A stretch of 64,000 nucleotides of DNA, from positions 1 to 64,000 of the forward strand of contig CP103024.1 in the NCBI GenBank assembly GCA_024752435.1, given 5' to 3'. This DNA is from Allantophomopsis cytisporea. Its lineage: Eukaryota > Ascomycota > Leotiomycetes > Phacidiales > Phacidiaceae. Numbering within the stretch: position 1 is the first letter of the stretch; every line of letters starts with the position of its first letter. Positions 1 to 11,377 of this stretch are shown piece by piece. The position numbers and the translations under genes were made by a program. Below the pieces are notes generated by a model that did no database searches, was not told where the DNA came from, and saw nothing but the letters and a program-made list of their open reading frames with translations.

Positions 1-12
1 CTAACCCTAACC
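1..12. repeat. Telomeric repeat (two CTAACC units)
   Basis: The window begins with two direct copies of CTAACC, the C-rich strand of the TTAGGG telomere repeat used by filamentous fungi. The orientation, C-rich strand reading 5' to 3' at the left end, is the one expected at a left chromosome end. The tract is very short, so it is either the innermost edge of the telomere or the point where the assembly stopped. The degenerate subtelomeric sequence that follows directly supports a true chromosome end. Confidence 0.75.
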
Positions 13-964
13 AAGGCTAGAAAAGATTAGTACTAGTTTTATCGAGGGATTCGAAGTTAGTATTTTAATATGTTTAAGAGAAGAAGGTTTTAAGGTAGAA
101 GATTAGCTTTTATAGTTGTAGTAGCAGCTAGAAAACGCCTAGAAGTTAAAAGTAAAAATAGAAAGTAAAAGTAAAAATAAAGAGTAAAAGTAAACGTTAA
201 ATTCGAAAGTAAGTAGCTCAACTAGCTGCAATTACTAAAGCTTGGTTCTAAGTTGTTAATTGTAGCTAAACAAGTAGCAAATCCAACTTAGAAAGGGATC
301 TTAAGCTTTTTGTAAGATTTAAAATCTGCTACAATATGAATTCTACGTGTAAATAGTACAAAAACACTATATTTACATATAATAAGTTTAACTAAGAAGA
401 TAAAGGTTATTACTTATATTAGTAATAGGATTTTAACCTAATAATTGTATTGTTGTTAAAGATAATAGATAGAGCTAGTAAAGGAAGAGAAGGGAAAGTT
501 GTAGATGTTTTAAAAAGAGAGAAGTTAGAAAGAAGTTGTATTTTTATATTGTCGATTTACTGCTTTAGAGCATTGTAAATACCTAATATAGTTAGTATAA
601 GCCTAGATTTCTACTATATAGTAGTATATACAGCTATATTTGTATAGTAGTTGCTACTATATATATAACCTACTAAGTATCTTAAACTTACCTAACTAAA
701 CAATACTATATAATATAGATAAAGTTCTATACAATATATTTTATCCTTGGCTAGGGTATATTTTAATGCTACTATATATATAGTTACTATTCTATATAGA
801 TTGTATATATAAGATAAATATACATAGAAATTTATATAGGGATTAGCCTTACCTAGTTTTAGCTTTTTATATAGTAATTGTAATACATTAATTAAAATTA
901 TATGTGCAATTGTAGGTAGAAGTCGATTATCTAGTATATTCTTTATTATACGGTTCTAGTAGCT

Positions 965-1367
965 TGTTATATCTTTGCTACTAGGTAGGTAGCAAAGTAT
1001 AGGCTTTTCAACAGTTGTATATACTAGTACAATATACAAAGAGGTAGGGGCTCTCTAGTAAAACTAAGTAGTTGCTGTTAGTATCGAAGTATATAACTTA
1101 ATATTCTAGCAAAGGTATAAACAAAGGTAGGTAACAAAATATTAATTGAAGTTGAGTACAAAGCTTTTATCTACTAAGGAAATATAGAGATCTATATAGT
1201 TGCTTTCTACTCTAGGGAACTATATAGATCTATAAAATCTTTTACAGATCTAATAGATCCAACAGATCTATTATATAACCTATCTTGTCTTGTAATATCC
1301 TTGTATATAACCTTGTTGCAGCCTTTTGTATAGTTGTAATCCTAGGTTGTATTGTAAAGCTGTAATA
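965..1367. mobile_element. Solo LTR of a retrotransposon (copy A)
   Basis: A 403-bp unit that starts TGTTATATC and ends GTAATA. It is flanked by the 5-bp direct repeat TAGCT (960-964 and 1368-1372), a typical LTR-retrotransposon target-site duplication. The same unit recurs at 7852-8254 with the same length; there the right end reads TATAACA, so the intact family ends would be TGTTATA...TATAACA, an inverted terminal pair of LTR type. The end of copy A has a C-to-T change consistent with RIP. No internal retrotransposon sequence adjoins it, so I read it as a solo LTR left by LTR-LTR recombination. Confidence 0.75.
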
Positions 1368-2559
1368 TAGCTGTACTAGCGCCTATACTTAATTGTAGTA
1401 ACCAATAAAAGCTTTTACTAGGTAGCTTAGTAGTAGTTGCTACTATTTATACAATATCAAACCTATATTGATAATTAAAGATGTAAAGCTTCCTTTTTAA
1501 AGCTTCTATATTACTAGATAGTAAGCAAAGTATATATAAAAGAATATAAGCAGGAGATTGTAGAAGAAATTGTTGCTACGTCGTTTTGTAAATGCTTGTA
1601 TATATATAGTCTAGTAAGCAGAAGCGTTAAACAGAAAGTACTAGTTGAATACTATATAATACTTAAAGATTAGTATTGTAAAGCCAACAATGTTACAAAC
1701 AAGGTCGTTATATTTATACAAGTCTTTAAAGTTGAAGTTGGTTTGCAAATAGATTGGTTAAAGAAAGAGGAAGCAGATATAGTAATATCTAGGTGGTAAC
1801 CTTGCTTCTTTAATAGCCTTTAAAAGCTCCCGAAGTTTATCTGCTATAGTTGGCTTAATACTAGGGCAACTAAGCTATTGATAGCTAGTATAGGTTTTAA
1901 AGTACTAAAGCTAGTAGTATATATATCTAGAGCTAGCGTTTAAAGCAACCTTAGTACTAGCTTGTATAACTTTTAAAGGTTTAGTCTGTAGAATAAACTA
2001 GGAGAAAGTAGTAGTAGCTACTACCGAGCTACCTACATAGTTAGTAGAGACTTCGAGCTTAAAGATACTATATAGGTTGTATCTAAGTACTAGGTCGGAT
2101 CGAGCAATATACAAACGCTTGTATAGAAGGGAAAACGACGGGATAGAACGAAGACTAGACTAGCAATAGATAGCTCTACTTAGAGGTATACTAGGTCTGC
2201 TAGGCTATAGAGTCTATATAATACTAAGCGTATAATAACGTAGACTAATAGTAGGTGTATAAATAAGTGTAGTTTTACTAATATAGGATATACTTATTGC
2301 TTTTAGTAAGCTAATAAGACTACTAGTCTGCTTTATAGTATTTTAAAGATGTAGAGATAGGGTTAGTATATACTTGTTGTTACTATTTAATGCCTTTTAG
2401 CGACAAGATATCGTAGGACAATAGAAGGGTATTATATAGTTTGTATAGTAGTTGTTACAAAGTACGTTTAACTCCTTGTACAATAGATAGAAGACGCCGT
2501 CAAAGTATACCGATAGTATACGTCGCCGGTACTTTTATATATTGATGAAATAGAATAGT

Positions 2560-3300
2560 ACTAGTCGATCGGTACTTGTTTAGTCTAGTATTTTAGATAA
2601 GTTAGACAAGAGCATTAAAGTTAAAAACTTGCTGCTTTAACTACATCGTCTAGCTTAATAGGCCTGCTAGTAGTAGGTTGTTAGACTAAAGCTACTATAG
2701 TAGTATACTACTAGAGTTATATCGGGTAAGTTAATCCTAGTACTAATTGTAGTTGTTCCTACAAGTATATAGATTTTACCGGCTATAAGACGTTGTAGGG
2801 TTTCTACCTGTTTATTATAAAGTATACTTCCTATAAAGTATAGGCAGTTAAGTTCTTTACTAAGCTTCAAAGCTTAGCTCTTAAAGATAGCGTAGATAAA
2901 GATTCTTAGTTTAAATTGGGTAGGCTTGTCTCTAATTAAGGTTTGGAGGAACAATATATGTTTATTGCCTACGAGCTAGTATATACTATATTTAATGTTA
3001 GGGCGCTAGGTTGTTGATTTAATATATAGGGTTTAATAAAGGTCGAGCTATATTAGTTCGTATAATTAACTAAGTATATACTTAGGCAATATTGCAGACA
3101 TTAATACTATTTGGACATTAAAACGATTGACTATACAGATTATAGCTAATATTGCTAGCCGATATAACCTGTCTATAACAATTGAGTAGTACTTATCGAA
3201 GATAATACAATGCAAACGGCGTTTAGCTACTAGATTACTTAGGTAGGTTGTAAAAGAGTCTTATACAAATACCTTGGGGGTAACTAAAACAAGAAGATAA
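2560..3300 (-). pseudogene. RecQ-like (telomere-linked) helicase relic
   Basis: The minus strand from about 3300 down to 2560 translates in one frame, interrupted by stops, into a superfamily 2 helicase of RecQ type. Around 3130-3190 it reads IIFDKYYSIVID, a mutated motif II in the place of a DE[C/A]H box. About 3070-3100 reads VLMSAILP, the motif III SAT region. Positions 2667-2870 give ILVGTTTISTRINLPDITLVV, matching motif V of RecQ proteins, followed by a broken motif VI (YY*QAY*AR for a Q-x-x-GRAGR pattern). The stops and substitutions fit C-to-T/G-to-A decay. Helicases of this class sit next to telomeres in many fungi, as this one does, and point toward the telomere. No functional product is possible. 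The upstream part, beyond 3300, is too decayed for me to trace. Confidence 0.8.
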
Positions 3301-6300
3301 TATATAGAATCGTTGGCGGTATAGTAATAAGCTAGGAGGCTAACAGAGTTGCAATATTGAATAAAACTTTAGCAAAGGGCATTGTATAGAACTACTACTA
3401 GAGTAGCTTAGTCTCTAGAGAAACTTGCTAGTATAGTAATTATAAAGCTTTTGCTAGACGCTATAGCCAACTAAACAATAATATTCTTGTAGTATATAGT
3501 AGTTGCTTTAACAGTATACTTTTAAAAAGGTAAGCGAAACTTGCTATTGCTCCTATATAGACTTTTTAAGCTTTAGACGACTTGAAAGTTATTAATGTCT
3601 CTAAGCTAAGCTAAAGAAGTAGTAGCAGCTACTACTAGCCTTTAGTTCTTTGCTTGTATAGTCTCTTCTAAGAGTTAGACTATATATAAATTAATAGCTT
3701 CTACCTACTAACTAAAGCTTTAAAGTAGTCTATATATTAATACGGTCTTAGATTTTATACTAACTATTTTGCCTTTATATTTAGTTGGAGAAAGGTTTTT
3801 CAAATCGCCTAGGCCTTAGAATATATACTAGTATACTAAAGTCTAGTAGAATTCAACCAAGGTCTCTTAGCTAGTACTATATAGTATATTTGCATTAAAA
3901 GTATAGTAATAGCGTTCTGTCTCCTTTAAGTAGCCTACTTAAAGAACATATACAAATATATTATCGACTAAGCTATCCTTCAAAGTCGAAGGCCAGATCT
4001 TTTACTTATCAAAGGCAACTACTATTTAGCACTATAAACTTATAGTAATCTAGGTACTAATATATGTTAGACTCGATAATACAATTATACCTGTAAGCTT
4101 CTTAGTTGTCTACTATTTACTTGTAGTAGTAAAAAGTAAAGGCGATATTACAAGGTTAATAAGGCTTTAAGCAAGCGTATATAGGAAACGATAGAAGGGG
4201 ATAATATCGACAATATAGGCAATAAGTAGTTGGCTAACGAGAGTAGGTACGAAGCGTACTATAACCTTTAGTCTTTTAGTTATAGTACTACTTTTATTAT
4301 ACTTAGTAATTATAACTACCTTAGATTGATTAAAGAAGATATTGTAGAAAGAACTTTAAGTATTATAGACTTAAAGGCCAAAGATCTCGGGGCTATAGGT
4401 AGGAAAGCTATATATTAAATAGTATAGAATGCAAAGTACTTCTTAGAAGGTATTTATAGCCTTAGTATAAGCTTCTAGTAACTCTAAAGACCTATATTAG
4501 TTTACAATCAAGCTATATTTCTATATCCCCAAGTTTAATAGGCTAGGTTATTTATATAGTACAGGTATTAGCCTCTAATTAATTCCAATAGAGTATTGCT
4601 AACCTATTAGATGTAACTAGGCTTAATCAAATACCCTTTTATATATACCTTTTGCAGTTGATAGGTTGAGATTGGCAAAGGACTCTCTATTCGTTGACTA
4701 TATAAAATCGTCGGTAAAGTTATCTGGGTTCTATATAGATAGGTATAGCTCGTCTTAGAAAACAAGTCGTTTTAAAAGTAGGTGTTGATACTAGCTAAGT
4801 AGTTGCTAGACCTATCGTTGTATAGTAGTAATATTTATAGGCTTTCCTTTAAAGATGAGTATAGTATACTTTTTATCCTATACAACAGTTGGGTATACAT
4901 AGAAATCTTGAGCAAGTATCTTTACAAAAGTACGTTGACTGTATAAAGGAGTAAAAACACTATTATAGCTATTATATATATACATAGCTATATATTGACG
5001 GAAATTAGATGTAGTATATATACTATTGGTCTCGTTATAATACTAATTGTATATATCTAATGCAAATAGACAAAGGCAGTAGATTACCTTGGATAGTACA
5101 AGTACTTGTTGATTACTCCGATTCTATATAAAAGTATTTGAATTGAACCTATTTATACCAAGCTAGTATACAAGTAGGCTGTTAAAAAAAGTCTTTGTTA
5201 TAGCTTGCTAGATAACTACAGAACTAAAGCTAATAATAGCCTTTTTAAAATTCTTATTGTTAATAGGACTATACTATGTAGCAACCTCAATATTGTAAAG
5301 GTATAGAGACTAGGTAGAAGAAATAGAGAGTTTCTTTGCAATAGGCTTTGATTTAGCTTGTAGAAGGAAGAGTATAAATTGCTACTAGTATTGAAAATAG
5401 CCCGGCTAAGACTAGACTTTAATAAAGTAGAATAGCTTTAGCAATATAGTATTACTAATAGAGCGTAGCAGTTGTGATATATATTTTAAACGACTTAGTC
5501 TAGCAACTTAGAGTTTTAAAAGGACGTTGTATATAGCTTAGGTAATAAAGGCGTAGTAAAAAAGGTCTGATATAATACTTGTAGCTAAAAGCTTCTTTAG
5601 CTTAGCAATAGGTGTACTAGCAAAGAAGGTTGGCTACTATATTTCTTTATCCTATAGTAATAGCTTTTAGTTAGTACTTAAAACAAGGACAGTATAGAAG
5701 GCCTTTTAGAGATTTTATAGGTAATTGTAGTAGACTTTTTTATACTCTAGTATATCTATTGTTTCTTCTGTTGTAGTTTCTTTGCTTAGGCTAGGGACTA
5801 CAACAAGATAATAGAGAGCTAAAGGTATTATAAAGAGTATTTGTAGATATATATATAGTTTAGACTAGGCCTCTTCTCTAAAATAGACAAGGTATTAATA
5901 TCGGTAGAAGCTATTCTAATTAATAAAGTAGTAGTCGTAATAGTCGGTAATATACAAGAATCTACTAACAAACAACTTAAGATTTAGATAATAGCCTAAA
6001 GTAGCTGCGCTTTTGATTCTAGGGTCGTCTATATTCAAGATAGCATCGGTTTAGCTAAGTTGTTGTATAGTAGTTTTATAGGTATTAATAGGTATGCTTT
6101 TATAATAAATAATAAAGTACTAGCTTATTTTAGCTTCGTCTACAAAGATAGTATAGCTACAGGCTGTATATATAATAGCCTTGAAGAATACGTTATATAA
6201 AAGAGGTATAAAGTAGGTAGACATCGTTGTAGTTGTACTAATAGTACTTTTAAAAAGTTGTTGGCTGTTGTATTGATACAGATAAATACTAATACTACTA

Positions 6301-6479
6301 GAGAGTATATAGTACTCTTTGTAGACGATAGCTAACTAACTCTATATAGATAGTAGCAGCTACTACTAACCTTTGGCAAAGACGTTTAGCAAGGACGTTT
6401 TACTTGTATACACTAGGGTATATTAGAAAAGTACGTTTAGCAAGGACGTTTAGCAAGGACGTTTTGCCTATATATAGTA

Positions 6480-6830
6480 GGGTACGTTGGGATGTATATT
6501 TAGCGAGCGTGTTTTTACAACCTACTATAATTTAGACCTTAGCGAAAGTATAGATAGGAAGTATATAATTGTTAAAGATCCCGACGCTAGCAATCTCGCT
6601 AATACATATAGCTGTACTGTTTTGTATAGGAGAATTTGGCGAGGATGTTACATAAGCGTTAGCAAGGATGTTTTAGCGCTATAAAATTTTAGCAAGGACG
6701 TTTAGGCTTGGCGTTTAGAGAATATATTTGCTAGCTAGCAGGCGTATATTCTATATATACAGCCGCGCATCATTTATATAGGCGTATAAACAGGAAATAT
6801 ATTCGCCAACGGAATATAGTATTAAAACTA
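6480..6830. repeat. Direct repeat unit R1, first copy
   Basis: This segment is repeated at about 8268-8610 with transition differences. Shared landmarks are TTAGCGAGCGTGTTTTTAC (TTGGCGAGCG... in the second copy), TATAATTTAGACCTTAGC, GATAGGAAGTATATAATTG and CCGCGCATCATTT. Upstream, at 6380-6470, a short motif TTTAGCAAGGACGTT is iterated several times and variants continue into the unit. It may be the arm of a decayed mobile element. No coding sense is visible. Confidence 0.7.
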
Positions 6831-7165
6831 TCTATTAGTTCTATATATATCCTATATACTGTAAAAATCGATTTTATATACCTTGGTACTAGTATTAGTA
6901 CTACTTTATAGTTGGTAGCTACTACTATTAGTACTACTAGTACTAGGCTCTATACAGTTTTACTCCCTTTAAAATTCTGCTAATAGCCAACCCTATTAAA
7001 AATTACCTCTAAACTTCTAACCCCTATAACTATACCTTCCTAACGACTTATAACCTCCAAACTATATAGAGTACTTTCTATACAATAGTACTTCTATATA
7101 TATTAATTATAGTACTTCCTAACTAGTAGAACTCGAAATCTTATAAATCAATATACTATATCAAA
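6823..7165. repeat. Direct repeat unit R2, first copy
   Basis: This segment recurs at about 7508-7851, beginning with ACTATCTATTAGTTCTATAT in both and continuing through TAAAAATCGATTTTATATAC, the TACTAGTACTAGGCTCTATAC block and CAATATACTATA. The copies differ mainly by C/T and G/A changes. After the last shared block, the first copy runs on into unrelated sequence, while the second is joined directly to LTR copy B. Confidence 0.7.
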
Positions 7166-7507
7166 ATAAGTTAATATACTCTATATTCGGCTCTACTTAC
7201 TGCCTTTATAATATAGGGCTATAAGTCAATATACTAGTATATTAATATAAGAATAATAGATAGGCTATTTACCCAACGATATATCCGGCTTTATACTCTA
7301 GAAATTATATAAAATACTTATTGAACTATAGGCTATCTACTAAACCTACTTGTAAGTTGTTTGCTTCCAAATTCGATTTTATATACTTTAATATATTGGT
7401 GTTGGTTGGTTGGGTAGATTTGATTGTTGTACTACCTTTACTTCTTTTATACTTTTGTACTCTTTATATCTCTTTCTACAATGTATAAATACTACTATAT
7501 ATATAAA

Positions 7508-7851
7508 TAGTACTAAGACTATCTATTAGTTCTATATATATCCTATATACTATAAAAATCGATTTTATATACTTTAGTACTAGTATTGGTGCTATTCTAT
7601 AGTTAGTAGCTACTATTATTAGTACTACTAGTACTAGGCTCTATACAGCTTTACTCCCTTTAAAATTCTACTAGTAGCCAACCCTATCAAAAATTACCTC
7701 TAAACTTCTAACCTTTATAACTATACCTTTTTAACGATTTATAACCTTTAAACTATATAGAGTACTTTCTATATAATAATACTTCTACATATATTAATTA
7801 TAGTACTTTCTAACTAGTAGAACTTGAGATTTTATAAGTCAATATACTATA
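7508..7851. repeat. Direct repeat unit R2, second copy
   Basis: Second copy of the unit at 6823-7165. It ends at CAATATACTATA exactly where LTR copy B begins, which marks this as a rearrangement or insertion joint. Confidence 0.7.
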
Positions 7852-8254
7852 TATTATATCTTTGCTGCTAGGTAGGTAGCAAAGTATAGGCTTTTTAGTA
7901 GTTGTATATACTAGTACAATATACAAAGAGGTAGAAGCTCTCTAGTAAAACTAAGTAGTTGCTGTTGGTATCAAAGTATATAACTTAATACTCTAGCAAA
8001 GGTATAGATAAAGGTAGGTAACAAAGTATTGATTGAAGTTGAGTACAAAGCTTTTATCTACTAAGGAAATATAGAGATTTATATAGTTGCTTCTTGCTCT
8101 AGGGAACTACATAGATCTATAGGATTTCTTACAAATCTAATAGATCCAACAGATTTATTATGTAACCTATCTTGTCTCGTAATATCCTTGTATATAACCC
8201 TATTGTAGCCTTCTGTGTAGTTGTAATCCTAGGTCGTATTATAAAGCTATAACA
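7852..8254. mobile_element. Retrotransposon LTR (copy B)
   Basis: A 403-bp copy of the LTR at 965-1367, starting TATTATATC (a G-to-A version of TGTTATATC) and ending TATAACA. Flanking 5-mers do not match (CTATA on the left, AGCAA on the right), unlike copy A, so this copy is not a simple solo insertion. It lies between the second copy of R2 and the second copy of R1, which suggests it sits at a recombination joint. Differences from copy A are mostly transitions. Confidence 0.7.
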
Positions 8255-8267
8255 AGCAAAGTACATT

Positions 8268-8610
8268 GGAATATATATTTGGCGAGCGTGTTTTTACGAC
8301 CTGCTATAATTTAGACCTTAGCAAAAGTATAGATAGGAAGTATATAATTGTCAAGGATCCTAATGCTAGCAATCTCGCCAATATATGCAGCCGCGTTGTT
8401 TTGTATAGGAGAATTTAGCGAGGATATCACACGAGCGTTAACAAAGATGTTTTAACGCTACAAAATTTTGGCGAGGACGTTTAGGCTTAGCGTTTAGGGA
8501 ATATATTTGCTAGCTAGCGGGTATACATTCTGTATACACGGCCGCGCATCATTTGTATAGGTATATAGACAGGAAATATGTTCGCCAACAGAATATAGTA
8601 TTAGATGTAG
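8268..8610. repeat. Direct repeat unit R1, second copy
   Basis: Second copy of the unit at 6480-6830. It keeps slightly more of the original C/G positions than the first (for example TTGGCGAGCG against TTAGCGAGCG), so it appears less heavily mutated. Confidence 0.7.
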
Positions 8611-9504
8611 TTGCCTAACGATATATCGGGGATTAAACATTAATTAACTACAAAAATACCCCGACTTTACTTCTGTATAACTTAACGGTACAATACTACA
8701 ATTGAAATCTAAGTATATTACTATCATTGCTAGATCAAAGAGAGTTATATATACAATTATTGTATGTATACGACGTATTGTACTATTGTTAGACCGACGG
8801 CAGTTTTCTAACCTTAACCTAGCTCTAAAGAATATTGATTAAAGAAATTAGTATATTACTTATAGTTTTAGAGAACTAGTATTAGCTAGTTACAAACTTT
8901 TTTGTATGTAGATAAATACGCTATTGTACTTAGTAACTATATTATCAACTTTATTTTAGTAGAATCAACCTTATATAATTAAACTACCTTGTAGGCTAAG
9001 AAACTACAATAGTAGTAAGAGTATCTTCTATAGTAACATAGTAAGATAAAGAAGAAGAAGAAGTTGAATTATAAGTATATAAGAAGGATAAAGATCGAAG
9101 CTTATTATAAGCTAGGATCGCGTATATATACAGCATGTAATAACTTACGGAAGGTACGTACTAAAGTCTTTAGTACCTAGCCTTTATAGCTACAGCAGGT
9201 GCCTCCAACATCTCCTAACAGCTAAATAGACATAAATTCGTATTTGTCAGAAGATCCTTCAAAACGCTAGTAAGCAGCTCAGTTTTACCTCCTTTTACTG
9301 ATTCGTGATAGTACTAAACATGCTAGAGTGCTTACTGCCAAGACAAGCTGTATATATGTTAATATTGGATTTTGGTCCTATAGCCAAGCATTGCAGGATT
9401 TGTACACATACAGATAATATTGATCCTTCTACATTACTTACTGCCCAGACAATTGAGAACGAATTCTAGTTCTTTAGACATATTATTATAGCATCATCTG
9501 TCTT

Positions 9505-9867
9505 TTACATTTCACGGGATACAATCCTTTCAAGTACCCGTTCGAATGTCTTGAAGCAGGAGACGAAAGGTATATTCTCGAAGGCAGGCCCAGCTAAGAG
9601 GGAGATAATATGTAGTTTGCTATCTTCGATAAATCAAAATTGTTCAGTAATTGGTTCTGGGAGTAGTGATTTGAAGTATATGGCTAAGAATTTGATATAC
9701 TTTTCAGGCAGCTTTTCCTGATCCGCTGCAGCAGCGATCTTCAGCATTGTGCTGTGAATGAGGACTATTATTACAAAGTTATTATAGGCAGGTGGATATG
9801 ATGAAATTGCAACCCAGTCATTACAAATAGACTGCATCAAGAATATAACGAAATGGCTTTGACACAC
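9505..9867 (-). pseudogene. Fragment of an unassigned protein gene with a TGA break
   Basis: The minus strand reads an open frame of 77 codons (9634-9867) that stops at TGA and then continues in the same frame for about 40 more codons to a TAA at 9505-9507. Both parts look like ordinary protein (for example LLPEPITEQF before the break and LLAGPAFENIPFVSCFKTF after it). The break would be explained by a single CGA-to-TGA change. No recognisable domain and no credible 5' exons were found. I read it as the 3' remnant of a gene at the edge of the decayed subtelomere; the family is unknown. Confidence 0.4.
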
Positions 9868-10041
9868 GTCATGAGATTTTCACTACAACGATTAACTCAA
9901 ATAGTAGCAATTTTCCCAGAGTTCTTTGAAATAAATACTGTTGCAATTGTACCTAAGCTAAGTTTTGGAAGAGCTACGGGTATACGACGCGGATTGACTT
10001 CATAGGCATTCCCTGTGCTATGAAACGTTTACTCAGTTCCC

Positions 10042-11377
10042 TCAAGATGTATCTGCGATTCGGAAGACAAGCTTTGTGCCGCGAACTTTGTCTTCTCTCA
10101 TCAATTGAAGCCTAGAACACCGTCAGTAAACAAAACGCCACCTTGAACTCTATATTATGACTTACGCATCCAGAATTCCATGCAAGCCATTAGTCCCTAT
10201 AGTGGCTGGATGGGGGACAACCTTGCCTTCAGCGAGCAGACCACTGACTTCTTTCAAGAATTTCACCGCAAATTCATAATCTTCTGGTTTAGCAGGGCAG
10301 TGCCAATCTCCTCTTTGAAATGCCTCCCCCCAGCATGTGTATGCCATCGTAAAGCCGGATTCAACGTCATCCCTTGGAAACTCCACTGGCAATAGCGCTG
10401 TGTATTGGGCCTTGGGTTCAGGAGTAGTTGAGATAGCTGCGGCACAGATAGCTACTGATGGCGGCAGGGAAATTGTATCGAAAACGTATTTCAAGTTGTT
10501 GTCTGTGAGTTTGCGAATCTTTTCCCCAACTCCAGCCTCGTTGTAATCGAGGATTTCGTCGGCTCCACGAGACTTGAGTAGTTCGAAATTGCTTGGGCTG
10601 GCGGTTGTTATGACCTGTAAGCCTGAACTGTTTATATATGAGCCCACTGCGTAAATTGAGAGCCAGACGAAATAGCAAAAACACTTACAGTTTAGCCAAC
10701 TGAATTCCAATTGTCCCAGTCGCAGTACTCCCACCATAGATGAGTAGTGGAATAGGCTTCGTTGTAGGTTGGGATGGAAGTGGGAGTTTCAGTGTTTGAT
10801 AGATTCCCTATGTTCAAATTAGACAGCTATTCCTTTATTAGCAACTGTATACAATACCTGACCGTTGGTACCGACGGCAACCCCTAAAGTGGCAGCATCT
10901 TCCATACTCATGAAATCAGGAACTTTGCCAAATATACCGTCTTTAGCAACAATATATTCAGCAAAGGCCCCATCTTCAGGATTCAAGTAATTGCAGCCAT
11001 GAACAAACCCCCAAATTTTGTCACCCTGTTTGACATCGGATTTTACCTCTGAGCCGATTTCCACAACGGTTCCTGAAAAGTCGCAGCCTTGTAAAAGTTA
11101 AAAAGTTAGCCTGTTGAACTTGGCATGTTAAGTTAATGGCTGAAAAGAAGATAGTCTTACCAACAATAGAGCCGGCTCTCCCAAGTTCGTCGAGAGTCTT
11201 CCAGTCAGCTATCAGATTGGTCAGCAATTGGTATGATTCAGAAATCGGAATGATGGAGATACTTGGATTCAAAGCTACAGCAGCTACCTTGACCTTCACA
11301 TAGTCTGGTCGAAGGGAGGGCTCCTTCGTGTCGACCACTTTGGCAACACCTACATCTTGAATCACAAGTGCTTTCAT
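10042..11377 (-). CDS. Zinc-type alcohol dehydrogenase-like enoyl reductase (ToxD/trans-ER type)
   Basis: A medium-chain dehydrogenase/reductase that would reduce an activated double bond with NADPH. Six exons join to 347 aa: 11263-11377, 11161-11208, 10858-11087, 10689-10807, 10166-10627 and 10042-10111 (introns of 50-73 bp, all GT..AG, frame kept throughout). It starts MKALVIQDVG, has NPTDWK and CDFSGTVVEIG in the catalytic half, and the nucleotide-binding motif YGGSTATGTIGIQLAK at the start of the Rossmann half, followed by TTASPSNFELLKSRGAD. Length and motifs match the stand-alone enoyl reductases of fungal polyketide loci (LovC/ToxD family). The nearest biosynthetic gene is the PKS 7 kb away, but that PKS has its own ER domain with an intact cofactor motif, so a trans-acting role is not required. 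No lesion is seen. Confidence 0.88.

Larger units (their letters stand above)
13..9000. repeat. AT-rich subtelomeric repeat tract with RIP-like decay
   Basis: About 9 kb of sequence dominated by TA-rich words, with stop codons in every frame and no long ORF. Where family members can be aligned (the two LTRs and the local duplications listed separately) the differences are mainly C/T and G/A transitions, the pattern left by repeat-induced point mutation. Recognisable contents are two LTRs, a RecQ-like helicase relic and two pairs of direct repeats. Short ORFs such as those at 2667-2870 (minus) and 6487-6684 (plus) are survivors of decayed sequence and not genes. From about 8,640 onward the sequence becomes less biased and turns into ordinary DNA by about 9,200. 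Confidence 0.85.

Noticed and set aside
6487..6684. Plus-strand ORF of 65 codons in the subtelomere
   Set aside because: It lies inside repeat R1, whose second copy does not keep the frame; a chance ORF in decayed repeat sequence.
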